This document shows positions 25,919-36,504 of a stretch of 64,000 nt of DNA, one piece after another (positions within the stretch are counted from its first letter, which is position 1; each line of letters begins with the position of its first letter). Source of the stretch: G963677445 sp963677445 (lineage in GTDB: Bacteria > Bacteroidota > Ignavibacteria > Ignavibacteriales > Melioribacteraceae); assembly GCA_963677445.2 (NCBI GenBank), contig CAXXGF010000071.1:1-64000 (forward strand), given 5' to 3'. The translations under genes and the position numbers were made by a program. Below the pieces are notes generated by a model. It did not search any database and was not told the origin of the DNA. It was given only the letters and a program-made list of their open reading frames with translations.

Positions 25919-26896
25919 CTAAAATTCTATTCCGAGTGAGAAGCGCAGTGAATTATCTATTTCTTCAAAGGTATAGGCAAAATCGATGAGCACACCCAGA
26001 TCTTTGATTACTCTCATGTCGAGGCCGGTGCCGATCACAAATTTTTCATCATCTTCATTGTTGATATAATATTGTGTGCCGGCCCTTAGCATAAGCACAT
26101 TAAAAAGTCTTGCCTCCATTCCGGCGCTGAATTTGCCGTTGGCGTCGGGATAAAGAGCGGGGCTGAAATCGCCGGCGAAAACAAGCTGGGGAATTGCCCG
26201 GAATGACGCGCCGATAATTGCCTCGAAGGGAACTGTTTCGGTGTAGCTTCCCTTAGCCGGTTTCAGCTCATTATTGGTTTTTGAATCCCACATTACGGGA
26301 GAATAGATATCCCGCAGCATAATCCCGAGCTTCATTTTATCGGTGACATCATATAAAAACCCAATATCAAAACCGAAGCCGGGCGCTTTACCATAAACCT
26401 GGTTGCTTATTCCTTCCTCAATTTCATCAGGTTCAAATATTATCAGATCATCGGGGCTGAGTGTATTATTGCCGAATGAAGCGTAGCGCAATTTAAGCGC
26501 CACACCCAGACTAAAGCCCCAAATTTTCCTCGCGTAGGCTGCCTGCAGCGTCCATTCCCTCAGGGCTTCATCACCAGCTGAGATAATAGCCACCCCGAGA
26601 GCTTTATCATTATTAAGGGGATAACTTACCGCGAAATAATGATAGTCGACAATATCGAGCTGATTTGTATAAGTAAATGCCGCCTGCTTTGTTTTTTGTT
26701 CGGCGAGCCCGGCCGGGTTCCATATCACACTATGGACATCACAGGCAAGCCCGACATAAGCGCCCCCCATTCCCACGGGGCGCGCTCCGAATCCTATATC
26801 TGCGAATACTCCCGGAATCCCGGAAAGATCCTGGGCAATGGTCAGGCTCCAAACCGGAAGCAGCAGCAGTAATAAAATTTTTGCTGTTTTTTTCAT
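25919..26896 (-). CDS. PorV/PorQ-family outer-membrane protein
   Basis: A 325-residue protein with a signal peptide (to about residue 21, SLTIAQ). DIGFGARPVGMGGAYVGLAC and VIWNPAGLAEQK are the signature of the PorV/PorQ (UPF0164) barrel family, and it ends with the aromatic strand RFSLGIEF. PorV proteins shuttle or anchor type IX secretion cargo at the outer membrane. The gene lies between the giant repeat protein, whose C-terminus looks like a sorting domain, and another barrel, in a tight operon. A role in secreting or anchoring the giant protein is a reasonable inference. No T9SS core genes are in this window. Confidence 0.82.
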   Translation of the reverse strand: MKKTAKILLLLLLPVWSLTIAQDLSGIPGVFADIGFGARPVGMGGAYVGLACDVHSVIWNPAGLAEQKTKQAAFTYTNQLDIVDYHYFAVSYPLNNDKALGVAIISAGDEALREWTLQAAYARKIWGFSLGVALKLRYASFGNNTLSPDDLIIFEPDEIEEGISNQVYGKAPGFGFDIGFLYDVTDKMKLGIMLRDIYSPVMWDSKTNNELKPAKGSYTETVPFEAIIGASFRAIPQLVFAGDFSPALYPDANGKFSAGMEARLFNVLMLRAGTQYYINNEDDEKFVIGTGLDMRVIKDLGVLIDFAYTFEEIDNSLRFSLGIEF

Positions 26897-26904
26897 CTCT
26901 ATAC

Positions 26905-29900
26905 CTACTTTATTAAAACAACTTGTATTTTTTCAGTTTTTTCACCTGTACCATCTTTCGCGGTGATTAAAATAATATATCTTCCGTTGCGGGCCATATA
27001 ACCGTCATCAGTAAGTCCGTCCCAGAAAATTTCCTTTATTCCGGCGCGGCTTCCATAACGTCCCGAAGTCTGGTAGTCATTATCGAGAACTGTTCTGACA
27101 AGCTCTCCCCTGACGTTATATACTTTAATTGTAACATTCGCCAGGCGCTCCGGTGTAGTCAGGAAATAACCAATTCTGACAGGGCCCACCTGCGGGGAAA
27201 ATGGAGAGGGAAGAACCGCTACATGTTTTAACCCGAGTGGTTCATTCTGACTAAGGACAGAATATTCCCCGAATTTATAGAAGGCGTTAAGAGAGAGCTC
27301 ATCGGTTAAAGCTTCAGTGTTTTCAGGAAAGATTGACCACATTTTTGTAAGCGCGTCATAACGTCCGATAAAACGTTCCCCTTCAAAGAAACGGAGAGAA
27401 TTATCAACCGGAACATTAAGGGTGGCCGCTTTCATAAGGCTGTCGCCGGCAAGAGCCACACTCGCTTTATACTGGAATTTATAAAGATTGTCGGACACAG
27501 TATATGTGGTTCTTTGTCCTACGGGAGTATATTGTTTTTTGGTGGGACCAATCGCTGTTTTATCGAGGAATATTTCTACCGGAAACTGCACCGAACCCGG
27601 TTCAATCACCAGTTCCATTCCTTTTTTATCCGAAAGAGTGAACATATCTTCGGGAGAAACTTCGGCAAAAACAGTCAGCAGAGCTTCCGCTGATTTATCA
27701 CTGAGATTATCAGTGAGGATAAACCTGGGCAGGCCAATGAAAGTAGTATCGGCGGGAGAATAAAACCCTGTGTTGTCAATTGATCCCGCTCCTGCCGGTT
27801 CGAGTGTCCAGTTGACACTATTGCCGAGAGTGATCGGTCTGAGTAAGGTATCCACTCCCGAATAACCGAGCTGCACTCCATCTGAACGGTTGCTTAACCT
27901 GCTCACAGGCGCTTTTACGAGCAGCTCTTTCAGGGGGATATCACTGACAGAAATATTCGCGCTTCTTGAACGACTGACTCCGTTAAGTGTTGTTGTTACT
28001 TTAACGGAATAATTTCCCGCTTTGAGCGCGTTCATTTGAATAGAAGTTGAATCATCGGTATCGGGATAGATAATTTCAATGCCTGTGGGATCACTGACCT
28101 CCCATTTAACTGCGCCCGAATGTGAGGGGCCGGTAAAATCATCAAGCATCGATTCATTAAGTCCATCCCTGATTGTAAGTGAAATAGAGTAGTTGTCATC
28201 TTTTCTCAGGATAAGACCATTTATTTTTGGCTTAAGTGAGAGAGAAGAAAGTATTCCGCTCGCGAAAGGCACTGCGGAATATTCTGAAGACTTATAAATA
28301 ATATTTTCCGCTACCCTGGTTACTTCAACGTAGTAATATATTTTTTCAAGACTGTATAGAGCCGGTATAGACCCTGTATATTCACCTGTTCCCAAAGTCA
28401 TGGGAATTTTAGAATAATTTAACGCCGATTCCTGCCTGTAATAGATGTAGGCTTTGTCATTTGCTCCGCTGAAGGTAAATCCGATTTTAATTTCAGCAGG
28501 CTGATTGGCAAAAACAGAGTCGACAGGAGAGAAGGTGAATGGCAGCAGAATATCCTGCCGTATATTTGAAGTGTCAGTTTCGAGCTCAACCCTGTTGGAA
28601 AGTTCATCCGGAATCAGATAGCCCAGTTTTTCGAGACTAACCTTGTAAGTTCCGCTGGTCAGATTGCTGTCGCTGACAAACAATCCGTTACTGGTTGTAA
28701 CACCGGTTTCAGTAGAGCCATCCGGTCTGGAAAAGCTTACTTTAACACCCGGCATGTTGCTGTAACCATCTGAAAAACGGAGAGTAACTTTCCCGCTTGG
28801 CAGGAGGAAATCATCGATGGTAAGAGTATTGCCCGCCGCCGTTGAGGGAATTCTTATTATCTGGCCGAGGGGAGGATAAAGAGGATCATCAATCGCGATA
28901 GAATATATTGTTGTGTCATTTGCTCCCTGTTTTATTGGAAGATTTAAGAATACATATCTTCCTGAAGAGCCTGATCGTTCACTAAAAGAGGAGCTTGAAG
29001 TCGCGGAAATATTTACTCCTGCAACCGCGCTCGAGCGGTAGAATACATTCCCGACAAGGTGAACAACCGAAGCCCGCATAGTCAGCTCTTTCTGATAACT
29101 TTGTCCCGCCTGCACAGCGAATTCAAGTGTATCTGAAATAAAACCACCTTTTATTCCGGTAATCAGCACATCCCCGGGGGGGATATTCTCAAATGAAAAT
29201 GAACCTGCCCCGCCGGAAGTCCTGAAGAATGACTGGCCGGTGTTTTTATAAACAAGCTTAACATTTATATCGGCGAAAGCTATTTTATTGCCGTTATCAA
29301 GCCGGAAAACAGTTCCGGTAATGGAAGCATTGTTTTCAGTAAAGGTGAATTCTCCCGTAAGTGAAGCGCCCGCGGTTATTGTTACCTGCGATTGTTCAGG
29401 GGAGGCTGTGTAATTTTCCTTTACAGGCCGGATAAGGTACTGGGCCGACGGCAGTTCTTCAAAAACAAGTTGTCCATCAGCTCCCGTAAATCCGTTGCGG
29501 ACGATTGATTCATCGGCGCTGACCACCGAAACCGCTACTTCCTCGAGAGGAGTACCGTTGGAAAGTTTGGTTACTACTGTCATTGTTCCAATATTTGGGA
29601 CTGCGTCAAAATCAACTGTTACGGTATCGCGTATAAGCAATGTGGTCGACTGAGTGGAGGGGGTAAACTGATAACCCTCTCTTGAGGGGGTAACAGTATA
29701 ACCGCCATCTTTCAGGTATGATTTTGAATAATCGCCGTCGGAACCTGATGTAACCGTGTAGGTTTCATCCGTTCCGCTTTTTGTAATCTTTATCGCGGCT
29801 CCGCTGATACCGCAATTACCATTAATCCTTGACTGATTAAGACTAAGCACAAGATTAACGGGACCCGCGGTTGGAGCTCCTTCGGGGATAAAAATAGTTG

Positions 29901-32900
29901 TTGTGTCGTTGCTGTATCCCTCCTTAAAAATATCTGTATAAATGAGATATTCGGTGTTATAGGGGATATCATCTATTTCAAAATTACCATTAAGGTCACT
30001 TTGCGCGCTGAAGAGCAGTTGTGATTCAGTGACAGCATAAACGGGGACTGTAAACCCGGGACTCAGGCCGGTTTCATCTTTAACTGTGCCGGAAAGAGAG
30101 CTGGAGTTTTTAAGCATGAAAATTTCCAGGTCCGCCTGTGTTGTCACATTAACGCTCATATCATCGGATGAGTAACCATCGAGAAGGGTTTTAACCAGGT
30201 ATGTTCCCGGCGCGAGTCCCCCAATGGAAAAGACACCCGAGGTATTTGTCACCGCGCTTCCCGATCCCAGGTCGCCTGAAACCGACACCTGAACTGAGCC
30301 GAGAAAATTGCCGTAATTATCTTTTACTACCCCCCCTATTACCGCGTTATGAGGAACCATATCGTTCAGGGTGACAGTAGCGTTCTGGCTGGCGACAGAT
30401 ATTGTGGCCGATTTTTCGGAAGATGCCGAATAACCGGTTTTAATGGCGTGCACAATATAAGTTCCGAATTCGAGTGAGGTGATGCTGAAAGACCCATCTG
30501 CCGCGCTTATTTTATTGAATGTTTCCCCGGTCGCGCTGTTTTCGAAAAAGACAGAAGCGCCTTCAATCAGCTCCGAATTTATATCACTGACCGTACCGGT
30601 AATAGAGCCTGTCAGCTCTGTCAGAGTTCCGTTCAGTTCTTTTGATTCTCCATCCCGGATTACATAGTCGGTTATGCTCTGAGTCGCGTAACCTTGTTTT
30701 GTCATACTTATGTTATAAGCGCCGCCATATAATCCGGAAATCACGTAATTGCCTGAAGCTCCGGTAACCGCTGTCGCGCCTCCGGTGGCTGAAGTCAGGT
30801 TGACGGTAACGCCGGTAAGATTGGTCCCATTCTGATCTTTCACAATACCTGAAAGGAAAGCGAAATTCTGGGTAAGTGTTAGTGTTATATTTGTAAGGTT
30901 TTGTCCGAGCTGGAGGGTGATCTGCGCTGAATCGGGAAGATGTCCGGCAGCGGAAGATTTTATTTTATAGCTGCCTGCCGAAAGGCCGGTGCTGTATTTC
31001 CCCTGGCTTCCAGTTACGAGGGTTTTAACCAGGTTATTTCCCGAATCATAAATTTTCACCTGAACCGAAGCCATTAGCTGCTGCAGATTATTATATATTT
31101 TCCCGCTGACCGAGGATGGATTGGGTGTCAGTATGGCGTCAACAGTGGCGCTGCTGCCGGGCTGCAATGTACCGGTCGCGCCGGTGAATTCTGAATATCC
31201 TGTTTTCGATACTTCAATATCATAAACTTTACCCGCTGTAACAGTTACAGCGTATGCGCCGCCGGCTCCTGAAACTGTGGAATAGCTGTTTTCCGGCGCG
31301 TTTGATTCTTTAAGCACGATCGAGGCATTTGTAAGGGGCGACCCGCCGGTTTTAGTTATTGTTCCCTGAACCACAGCCGTATTGGCCACAAGATTAAAAT
31401 TGTTATTAGCGCTCTGCTGCCCCGGGCCTATTGTTAATGTATGGGGATCAGAGGTTACAAATCCTGACTTTAAGGCTGTCAGCGAATATGTACCCGGCTG
31501 AACGCTGATTAAATATTTGCCGTCTGAGCCGGTTGTCGCCGTTACAGTCTGATCATTCAGAATTGCTTTAACAGTCGCGTTCACAAGGGGCTGCTGGAGG
31601 CTGGTTACCTTTCCGGTAATCACTCCGGCATTTGCCGACATGGTGAAATTTATTCCGGTCAGATTCTGACCCGGCGAAACACTTATTGTCAGAGGCTGAG
31701 GTGATATATAGCCCGATTTCTGGATGTTCACTGTCCGGGTTCCCGCGGCCACGCTAAGCTGATAAGTGCCGTTGGGCAGAGTAGTTGTCTGTTCCCCATT
31801 CAGGGTATAAACGGTTACTCCTCCCAGGGCCGTACCGTCAGATTTTGTGACCGAACCGGCGATAGATGAAGGATTAGCCGTCATTTCAAAGTTTAAGCCG
31901 GAAATTGTCTGACCAACTCCGAGAGTAAGCTGAATCGGCTGACTGGCCGTATAACCCTGTTTCGCGGCTGAAATAGTATATGAACCGCTTCTGAGACTAA
32001 GCGAGAACTGACCGCTCGAACTAGTCACCGAGGTTACAGGGATTCCGCTTCCGGGCACGGCCGTTACCGTAACATCCTGGAAAGGGGTCTGTCCCTGTGT
32101 GGTTACTTTATATACAAATCCTGTAACCTGGTTGGCTTTTGGGATCAGGGTGAAATTTTCATTCTGGAGATTATCACCCGCCACAAGCGTATAGACCGAG
32201 GGATCGGGTGAAATAAATCCTGTTTTTGTTGTAGTAAGGGTCCATTCGCCTGAAGAGAGAGTGAATGAATAGTTACCTGAGGCGTCGGTGGTAACCTGCT
32301 GGACAACATTCCCGGTTTGCGCTTTGACCGACGCGAGCTGCACCGGCTGGTTAAGATCATTAAAAACCTTGCCGCTGATATATGTATTATCGAGGGTAAG
32401 CACTAACGGTGAACTAAGAATAAGCTGGTCCGTTTCGGCAGTCACGGTAATTTCCTGAGAGGCCAGGTAACCGGCTTTGCTTGCCTGAATATTATAAGTT
32501 CCCTTAGGCAGCGCGAGGCTGAAATTACCCTGCGAGTTCGAAGTCGTATTTTTAATTACATTCGTAAGAATATTCTCAAAGCGGACATTAGCCGATGAAA
32601 CACCTGCTCCGGCCTGGTCCTTGACGACACCTGATATTACAGTCGGGTAGGGACGGAGGTAAAGCACAATTGATGTTGTCACGTCCTGGTTAATATTCAC
32701 TGAAAAAGTGGAATCGAAATGTCCCGGCTTACTGCCTGTAAATTCATATGTTCCCACAACGAGGCTGTCGGTATATGTCTGCGAATTTGTAACCACATAT
32801 GGATTGGCGGGGGAAACACCACCCGAAACCGCGTTGGCTTCCGCCTCAAAATTCAGAAAGTTTGTTCCGTTGGCTGTCGATACGGCCTGAATAACAAACT

Positions 32901-34020
32901 TACCCACATCGAGAACATACCGGAAGAACCATGTCTCACTCGCGTTCCCGGCGCCGGAAATATCATTAGGGACCACAAACCAGATATAGTTTCCTTTATT
33001 AAGAGTGGTCAGAGCGGGATATTCGATTGAAGTATTTGTTGTGGTTGAATTCCATATTGGAATATCTATCTGCTGCTGGTTTCCGGCAAAAGTTGTTACT
33101 CTCTGGTAGAGATAGATTGTATAGGAGTTAGCGTCTTCAATCTCATCCCACTGGAAAGAAATATATTCATCTCCATAAAATATTGAACTGTCGGCCGGCG
33201 CTGTAAGCTGGGGAGGATTGAGTGTAAAGGGGGCTTCATATATAAACTGCACGGCGCCGCCGAATACAGTGCTTGTGAATGACAGATCATCCTCATCATA
33301 AAGATTCAAAATGGCATAATTATACTCGAATCCGGGAATAAGGGGAGGCGCTTCAATATAGTAGGGTGATGATAAGTCGGGTTCACCATATTGAACTGAT
33401 GTTTCTGTCGTCAGGAAATTCCAGATGATATTGGCTCCCTCCACACTTATTTCACCATTGGGCAGTGTAACAACAGAAAACGGAGTGCTGGAAACAAATA
33501 GATAATAGGCCGGCACACCCGGCACCGAAGTCCATTCAAATACCGGAGTAGCCTCTTCAATAACACCCGAAGGGCTTAGAGCAACCGGAGCTGTCTGCGC
33601 TTCAACAACAAACTGGATTTCATTAGTATAAATAATGCTTGTCGGATTATTATTGAAATCGTTTTGAATTCCGCTGAGGGTATTTTGCTGGGAGTTCGAG
33701 ATAATAGCGTAATATCTTCCGGTGGAAAGATTATAAGGGCTGATACCCGATTTGCTTCGCAATGTCTGTCCGGTAACAGGTATAGTTTTAATATCGTAGT
33801 TACCCGATGTCTGGCCGATTTTAAGTTCGGCATTTAATCCTGTTACGTTTTGTCCCCATTCCAGTATAAGACTGTCTTCCGGCGGGAAAAACAGCTTAAG
33901 TTTCAACTGGGTCGGGTTATCGAGAAAATATCCTTTCGGAGGATCAAGCAGGAATGTTTGGGAGGTTATAACAGAAAAAAATCCTGAAAGGATTAAAAAA
34001 AGAAGTACCTTTTTTACCAT
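26905..34020 (-). CDS. Giant secreted protein with ~15 carboxypeptidase-regulatory repeats and a FlgD-like C-terminal domain
   Basis: A 2371-residue protein with a signal peptide (VLLFLILSGFFSVITSQ). Residues ~25-380 contain fibronectin/Ig-like modules (PSGVIEEATPVFEWT, LTAPADSSIFYGDEYISFQW). Residues ~465-1800 hold about 14-16 tandem carboxypeptidase-D regulatory-like beta-sandwiches, each opening like ISGVVKDQAGAG and containing G-x-Y/F-x-L...GTY...GY. Ig-like segments follow (residues ~1830-2180). The last ~90 residues (SPFSPQVGPVRIGYF, YNVRGELVRTV, FWDGLTDDGYMARNGRYI) match the FlgD Ig-like/type IX sorting domain and end VVLIK. It is the first gene of an operon with PorV-like and barrel proteins, and is probably exported to the cell surface as an elongated stalk or adhesin. 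The intact 7.1 kb frame shows the local assembly is good. Confidence 0.88.
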   Translation of the reverse strand: MVKKVLLFLILSGFFSVITSQTFLLDPPKGYFLDNPTQLKLKLFFPPEDSLILEWGQNVTGLNAELKIGQTSGNYDIKTIPVTGQTLRSKSGISPYNLSTGRYYAIISNSQQNTLSGIQNDFNNNPTSIIYTNEIQFVVEAQTAPVALSPSGVIEEATPVFEWTSVPGVPAYYLFVSSTPFSVVTLPNGEISVEGANIIWNFLTTETSVQYGEPDLSSPYYIEAPPLIPGFEYNYAILNLYDEDDLSFTSTVFGGAVQFIYEAPFTLNPPQLTAPADSSIFYGDEYISFQWDEIEDANSYTIYLYQRVTTFAGNQQQIDIPIWNSTTTNTSIEYPALTTLNKGNYIWFVVPNDISGAGNASETWFFRYVLDVGKFVIQAVSTANGTNFLNFEAEANAVSGGVSPANPYVVTNSQTYTDSLVVGTYEFTGSKPGHFDSTFSVNINQDVTTSIVLYLRPYPTVISGVVKDQAGAGVSSANVRFENILTNVIKNTTSNSQGNFSLALPKGTYNIQASKAGYLASQEITVTAETDQLILSSPLVLTLDNTYISGKVFNDLNQPVQLASVKAQTGNVVQQVTTDASGNYSFTLSSGEWTLTTTKTGFISPDPSVYTLVAGDNLQNENFTLIPKANQVTGFVYKVTTQGQTPFQDVTVTAVPGSGIPVTSVTSSSGQFSLSLRSGSYTISAAKQGYTASQPIQLTLGVGQTISGLNFEMTANPSSIAGSVTKSDGTALGGVTVYTLNGEQTTTLPNGTYQLSVAAGTRTVNIQKSGYISPQPLTISVSPGQNLTGINFTMSANAGVITGKVTSLQQPLVNATVKAILNDQTVTATTGSDGKYLISVQPGTYSLTALKSGFVTSDPHTLTIGPGQQSANNNFNLVANTAVVQGTITKTGGSPLTNASIVLKESNAPENSYSTVSGAGGAYAVTVTAGKVYDIEVSKTGYSEFTGATGTLQPGSSATVDAILTPNPSSVSGKIYNNLQQLMASVQVKIYDSGNNLVKTLVTGSQGKYSTGLSAGSYKIKSSAAGHLPDSAQITLQLGQNLTNITLTLTQNFAFLSGIVKDQNGTNLTGVTVNLTSATGGATAVTGASGNYVISGLYGGAYNISMTKQGYATQSITDYVIRDGESKELNGTLTELTGSITGTVSDINSELIEGASVFFENSATGETFNKISAADGSFSITSLEFGTYIVHAIKTGYSASSEKSATISVASQNATVTLNDMVPHNAVIGGVVKDNYGNFLGSVQVSVSGDLGSGSAVTNTSGVFSIGGLAPGTYLVKTLLDGYSSDDMSVNVTTQADLEIFMLKNSSSLSGTVKDETGLSPGFTVPVYAVTESQLLFSAQSDLNGNFEIDDIPYNTEYLIYTDIFKEGYSNDTTTIFIPEGAPTAGPVNLVLSLNQSRINGNCGISGAAIKITKSGTDETYTVTSGSDGDYSKSYLKDGGYTVTPSREGYQFTPSTQSTTLLIRDTVTVDFDAVPNIGTMTVVTKLSNGTPLEEVAVSVVSADESIVRNGFTGADGQLVFEELPSAQYLIRPVKENYTASPEQSQVTITAGASLTGEFTFTENNASITGTVFRLDNGNKIAFADINVKLVYKNTGQSFFRTSGGAGSFSFENIPPGDVLITGIKGGFISDTLEFAVQAGQSYQKELTMRASVVHLVGNVFYRSSAVAGVNISATSSSSFSERSGSSGRYVFLNLPIKQGANDTTIYSIAIDDPLYPPLGQIIRIPSTAAGNTLTIDDFLLPSGKVTLRFSDGYSNMPGVKVSFSRPDGSTETGVTTSNGLFVSDSNLTSGTYKVSLEKLGYLIPDELSNRVELETDTSNIRQDILLPFTFSPVDSVFANQPAEIKIGFTFSGANDKAYIYYRQESALNYSKIPMTLGTGEYTGSIPALYSLEKIYYYVEVTRVAENIIYKSSEYSAVPFASGILSSLSLKPKINGLILRKDDNYSISLTIRDGLNESMLDDFTGPSHSGAVKWEVSDPTGIEIIYPDTDDSTSIQMNALKAGNYSVKVTTTLNGVSRSRSANISVSDIPLKELLVKAPVSRLSNRSDGVQLGYSGVDTLLRPITLGNSVNWTLEPAGAGSIDNTGFYSPADTTFIGLPRFILTDNLSDKSAEALLTVFAEVSPEDMFTLSDKKGMELVIEPGSVQFPVEIFLDKTAIGPTKKQYTPVGQRTTYTVSDNLYKFQYKASVALAGDSLMKAATLNVPVDNSLRFFEGERFIGRYDALTKMWSIFPENTEALTDELSLNAFYKFGEYSVLSQNEPLGLKHVAVLPSPFSPQVGPVRIGYFLTTPERLANVTIKVYNVRGELVRTVLDNDYQTSGRYGSRAGIKEIFWDGLTDDGYMARNGRYIILITAKDGTGEKTEKIQVVLIK

Positions 34021-35232
34021 ATTTACCCCATTAATTTTGAAAACTTTAAAAACTTACGTAAAACAAAATCAGAAAAGAGAGCATATATTTTAAGAAACGC
34101 CAAGAGTCAAAAGCCGGGTATAAGAATAGTAACCGGAAGATAGAGTTATTTAGTGACATTATCAAAGTGTTTTTAACTTTTTTTTTATTTATTCCTTTCT
34201 CAAGAATAACATTATTATCGTGATAAAAAGTGAGATGTTAATATTAAGGAATTACTATTTCAATAAATTATAATTCCGCGCTATACCGGCTGAAAAGAGA
34301 ACTTTTCGCATAAGGAATCTGAATAATTATTCACGGCTGAATATTGTGTTAAGCGCATTAATCGAATAAACCGTACTCATAGAACATCCCACCGGGGACG
34401 ATTATTCCGTAAGTAGTCAAATTATACGCAAAACGACAAAATGCAATTATTAATAATAATTATAAGGCCAAAGACTACCGCGGATTATTTTTGATTTCGC
34501 TGATTCAGGTGGGAAAATCCCACAAATGGCTCAATAAAAACCTTATTCCTGATATTTTAATCTTGGCAACATAGATAACAACCCGGCAATATTAACCTTA
34601 TCAACCTTATTCAAACGGGCGGTATGTTCTAAGGGATTATCTGATGATTGCGAAAAAAACTCAAAACAGGATTACGGGGATTAATCCGTATTGAGTTAAA
34701 TTCTATTTTTATCTGATTGCCAGTAAAATTTGGCATTAGATTCCGGTCTTTTCGCAAAGGACGCAAAAAACCGGAATGACAATTAATTGGTAATACCTGG
34801 GGAAAACCAATTCGTAATTCGTAATTTTTCTCCGGCTCTGCCAGTTTATGAATAAGAGTATGACTATGATGGCTGGTTTTGTGACGGCGATTGTGTTGTC
34901 CATTTTTCATGAGGGGGCGGGATTACGATTACGATTATGATTACGATTATGATGTTTACTTAAGTTGAGGTCAATTAATAATTTTAAAGACAAAGACTTC
35001 CGCGGATTAAAGAAAATGACTGGATTTAACGTGGTCGTTTTTATCGAAATCATTTTTTAAGTCTCCAAATTTCACTGACCTGGAAGAGAAATCTTCATTT
35101 TTAATTTCAAATCTTTTTCCTGCCTGAGCGGCCCGGGGATCACAGAATATTTCTCTCTTAACGATCATTTGGTTAAATTTATATTTTTAATAATCACTAT
35201 TTGGATACAAGGTTTTGTCTGAAAATTATAAT
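34021..35232. other. Non-coding region with dispersed repeats
   Basis: About 1.2 kb without a credible gene. It holds a PyrA-rich spacer after the giant gene's start, a diverged copy of the AGTTAAATTCTACGC module near 34400-34445, AAAGACTACCGCGGATT and AAAGACTTCCGCGGATT modules (34470, 34995), a copy of the 1246-1292 element at 34728-34785, a TCCGGCTCTGCCAG inverted repeat at 34830, and a GATTAC/GATTAT tandem run at 34921-34952. Confidence 0.55.
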
Positions 35233-35955
35233 ATGAAGAATATTTGGAATAAAAGGGCTCTCGAAGACGCGATCCATTATATTGAAACTTCAGAGTACAG
35301 TTCTGACATAAGAAAATTTTTTTCGAGGGGAAAAGAACTCACAGATATTTTACTGGAACTTCTGAACAGCAGGAATGAATCCGATTTTGGAAAAATGACA
35401 CTTCTCGAAATGGGCTGCGGCGCGGGCAGAATGAGCGGCGCTCTTTCGGAAAGATTTCAAAAGGTCCTGGCAACTGATGTTTCGGGGGAAATGATCAATC
35501 TTGCCCTGATGAACCACCCGGAAGATGACTATCCTAATATTTCTTTTATTGAAACAGATGGAATTCTCCTGAATGGAATAGAGGATGGATCGGTGGATAT
35601 AGTTTTATCTTATGAAGTTTTCCAGCATCTCCCGACCTATGATATAGCGGCGGGGAATTTCAGGGATATGTACAGAGCGCTGAAAGATGGCGGTATTATT
35701 TTTATACATTTTAAGTGTGAAGTTAGTTTTGCCAGGAAAATTATCAGAAAACTTTATCATTCCAGGCCATTATCATGGTTCAGAAATTCATCCAAAAATG
35801 ATCCGACCTGGACAGGCAAAGCCTATGATGAAAAGGGAATCGGAAAATTATGTGAGGATACCGGGTTCACGGTTAAGGAGATTCTTCCCGATCCGACTCA
35901 TCCCCCGGGAGAGAGAGTTTTTCTGGTAGCCGAAAAACCGGGTAAGCAGTATTGA
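35233..35955 (+). CDS. Class I SAM-dependent methyltransferase
   Basis: About 240 residues. Motif I is LLEMGCGAGRMSGALS, followed by VLATDVSGEMI (acidic residue binding the SAM ribose), a D at ETDGILL, and DIVLSYEVFQHL as the post-II segment. The N-terminus (MKNIWNKRALEDAIHYIET) is the usual cap region of this methyltransferase group. I use ATG 35233; a TTG start at 35215 is also possible, and neither has a strong ribosome site. The substrate is unknown. No neighbouring pathway genes suggest one. Confidence 0.82.
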   Translation: MKNIWNKRALEDAIHYIETSEYSSDIRKFFSRGKELTDILLELLNSRNESDFGKMTLLEMGCGAGRMSGALSERFQKVLATDVSGEMINLALMNHPEDDYPNISFIETDGILLNGIEDGSVDIVLSYEVFQHLPTYDIAAGNFRDMYRALKDGGIIFIHFKCEVSFARKIIRKLYHSRPLSWFRNSSKNDPTWTGKAYDEKGIGKLCEDTGFTVKEILPDPTHPPGERVFLVAEKPGKQY

Positions 35956-36207
35956 AGCAGGTTCTTTAGTAAATGAGGTTGATTTTTCGAGGAATATTTA
36001 GCATATTGAAATATCAGAGACTAAATGAGTACTTTTTACTTCCCTGAAGAAAGGGAAATTTAGTCTGCTTTTATTTATATAAAGCTTTAGCTATGCCATT
36101 TTACCGCAAAGATATTATTTCAGATTTTCAATTAGTTGTCAGTCTGCAAAACATTTCAATATTACCCTTTTGATCTGTTAATGGTTATTAGCGGAAGGGG
36201 AGATAAT

Positions 36208-36504
36208 ATGACGCATGCCAAATTTATAAAAGAACTTGCCGGAAGGCTTGGAAAACCTCAAACGCAGGTCAGAACCCTGTTCAAGGGAATAACAGAAGCG
36301 ATAAAAAACATACTTGAAAAGGATTCTGACATATTTATTCCAGAGCTGGGCACCTTCAGAGTTAAAGAATCAGGAGAAAAGAATTCGAGAAATCCTCAAA
36401 CCAAAGAAAAGATCGTACTTCCTCCAAAGAAAAATTTAAGGTTTTCTCCGGCGGCCACACTTAAAAGAGAAGTGAAATCGGTAAGGAGGGAAGAAAATGA
36501 ATAA
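36208..36504 (+). CDS. HU/IHF-like DNA-binding protein
   Basis: A 98-residue protein starting at ATG 36208 with GGGGAG 7 bases upstream. The frame is open further back but without a good start. It shows the HU fold: an N-terminal helical dimerisation region (KFIKELAGRLGKPQTQVRTL), the GTFRV turn, and the DNA-binding arm with RNPQTKEKI in place of the usual RNPxTGE. A basic tail (KREVKSVRREENE) follows. Its last 8 bases overlap the next gene, which begins with a second HU-like domain, so the two could form a heterodimer. That would place ordinary HU next to a membrane-anchored HU. Confidence 0.88.
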   Translation: MTHAKFIKELAGRLGKPQTQVRTLFKGITEAIKNILEKDSDIFIPELGTFRVKESGEKNSRNPQTKEKIVLPPKKNLRFSPAATLKREVKSVRREENE

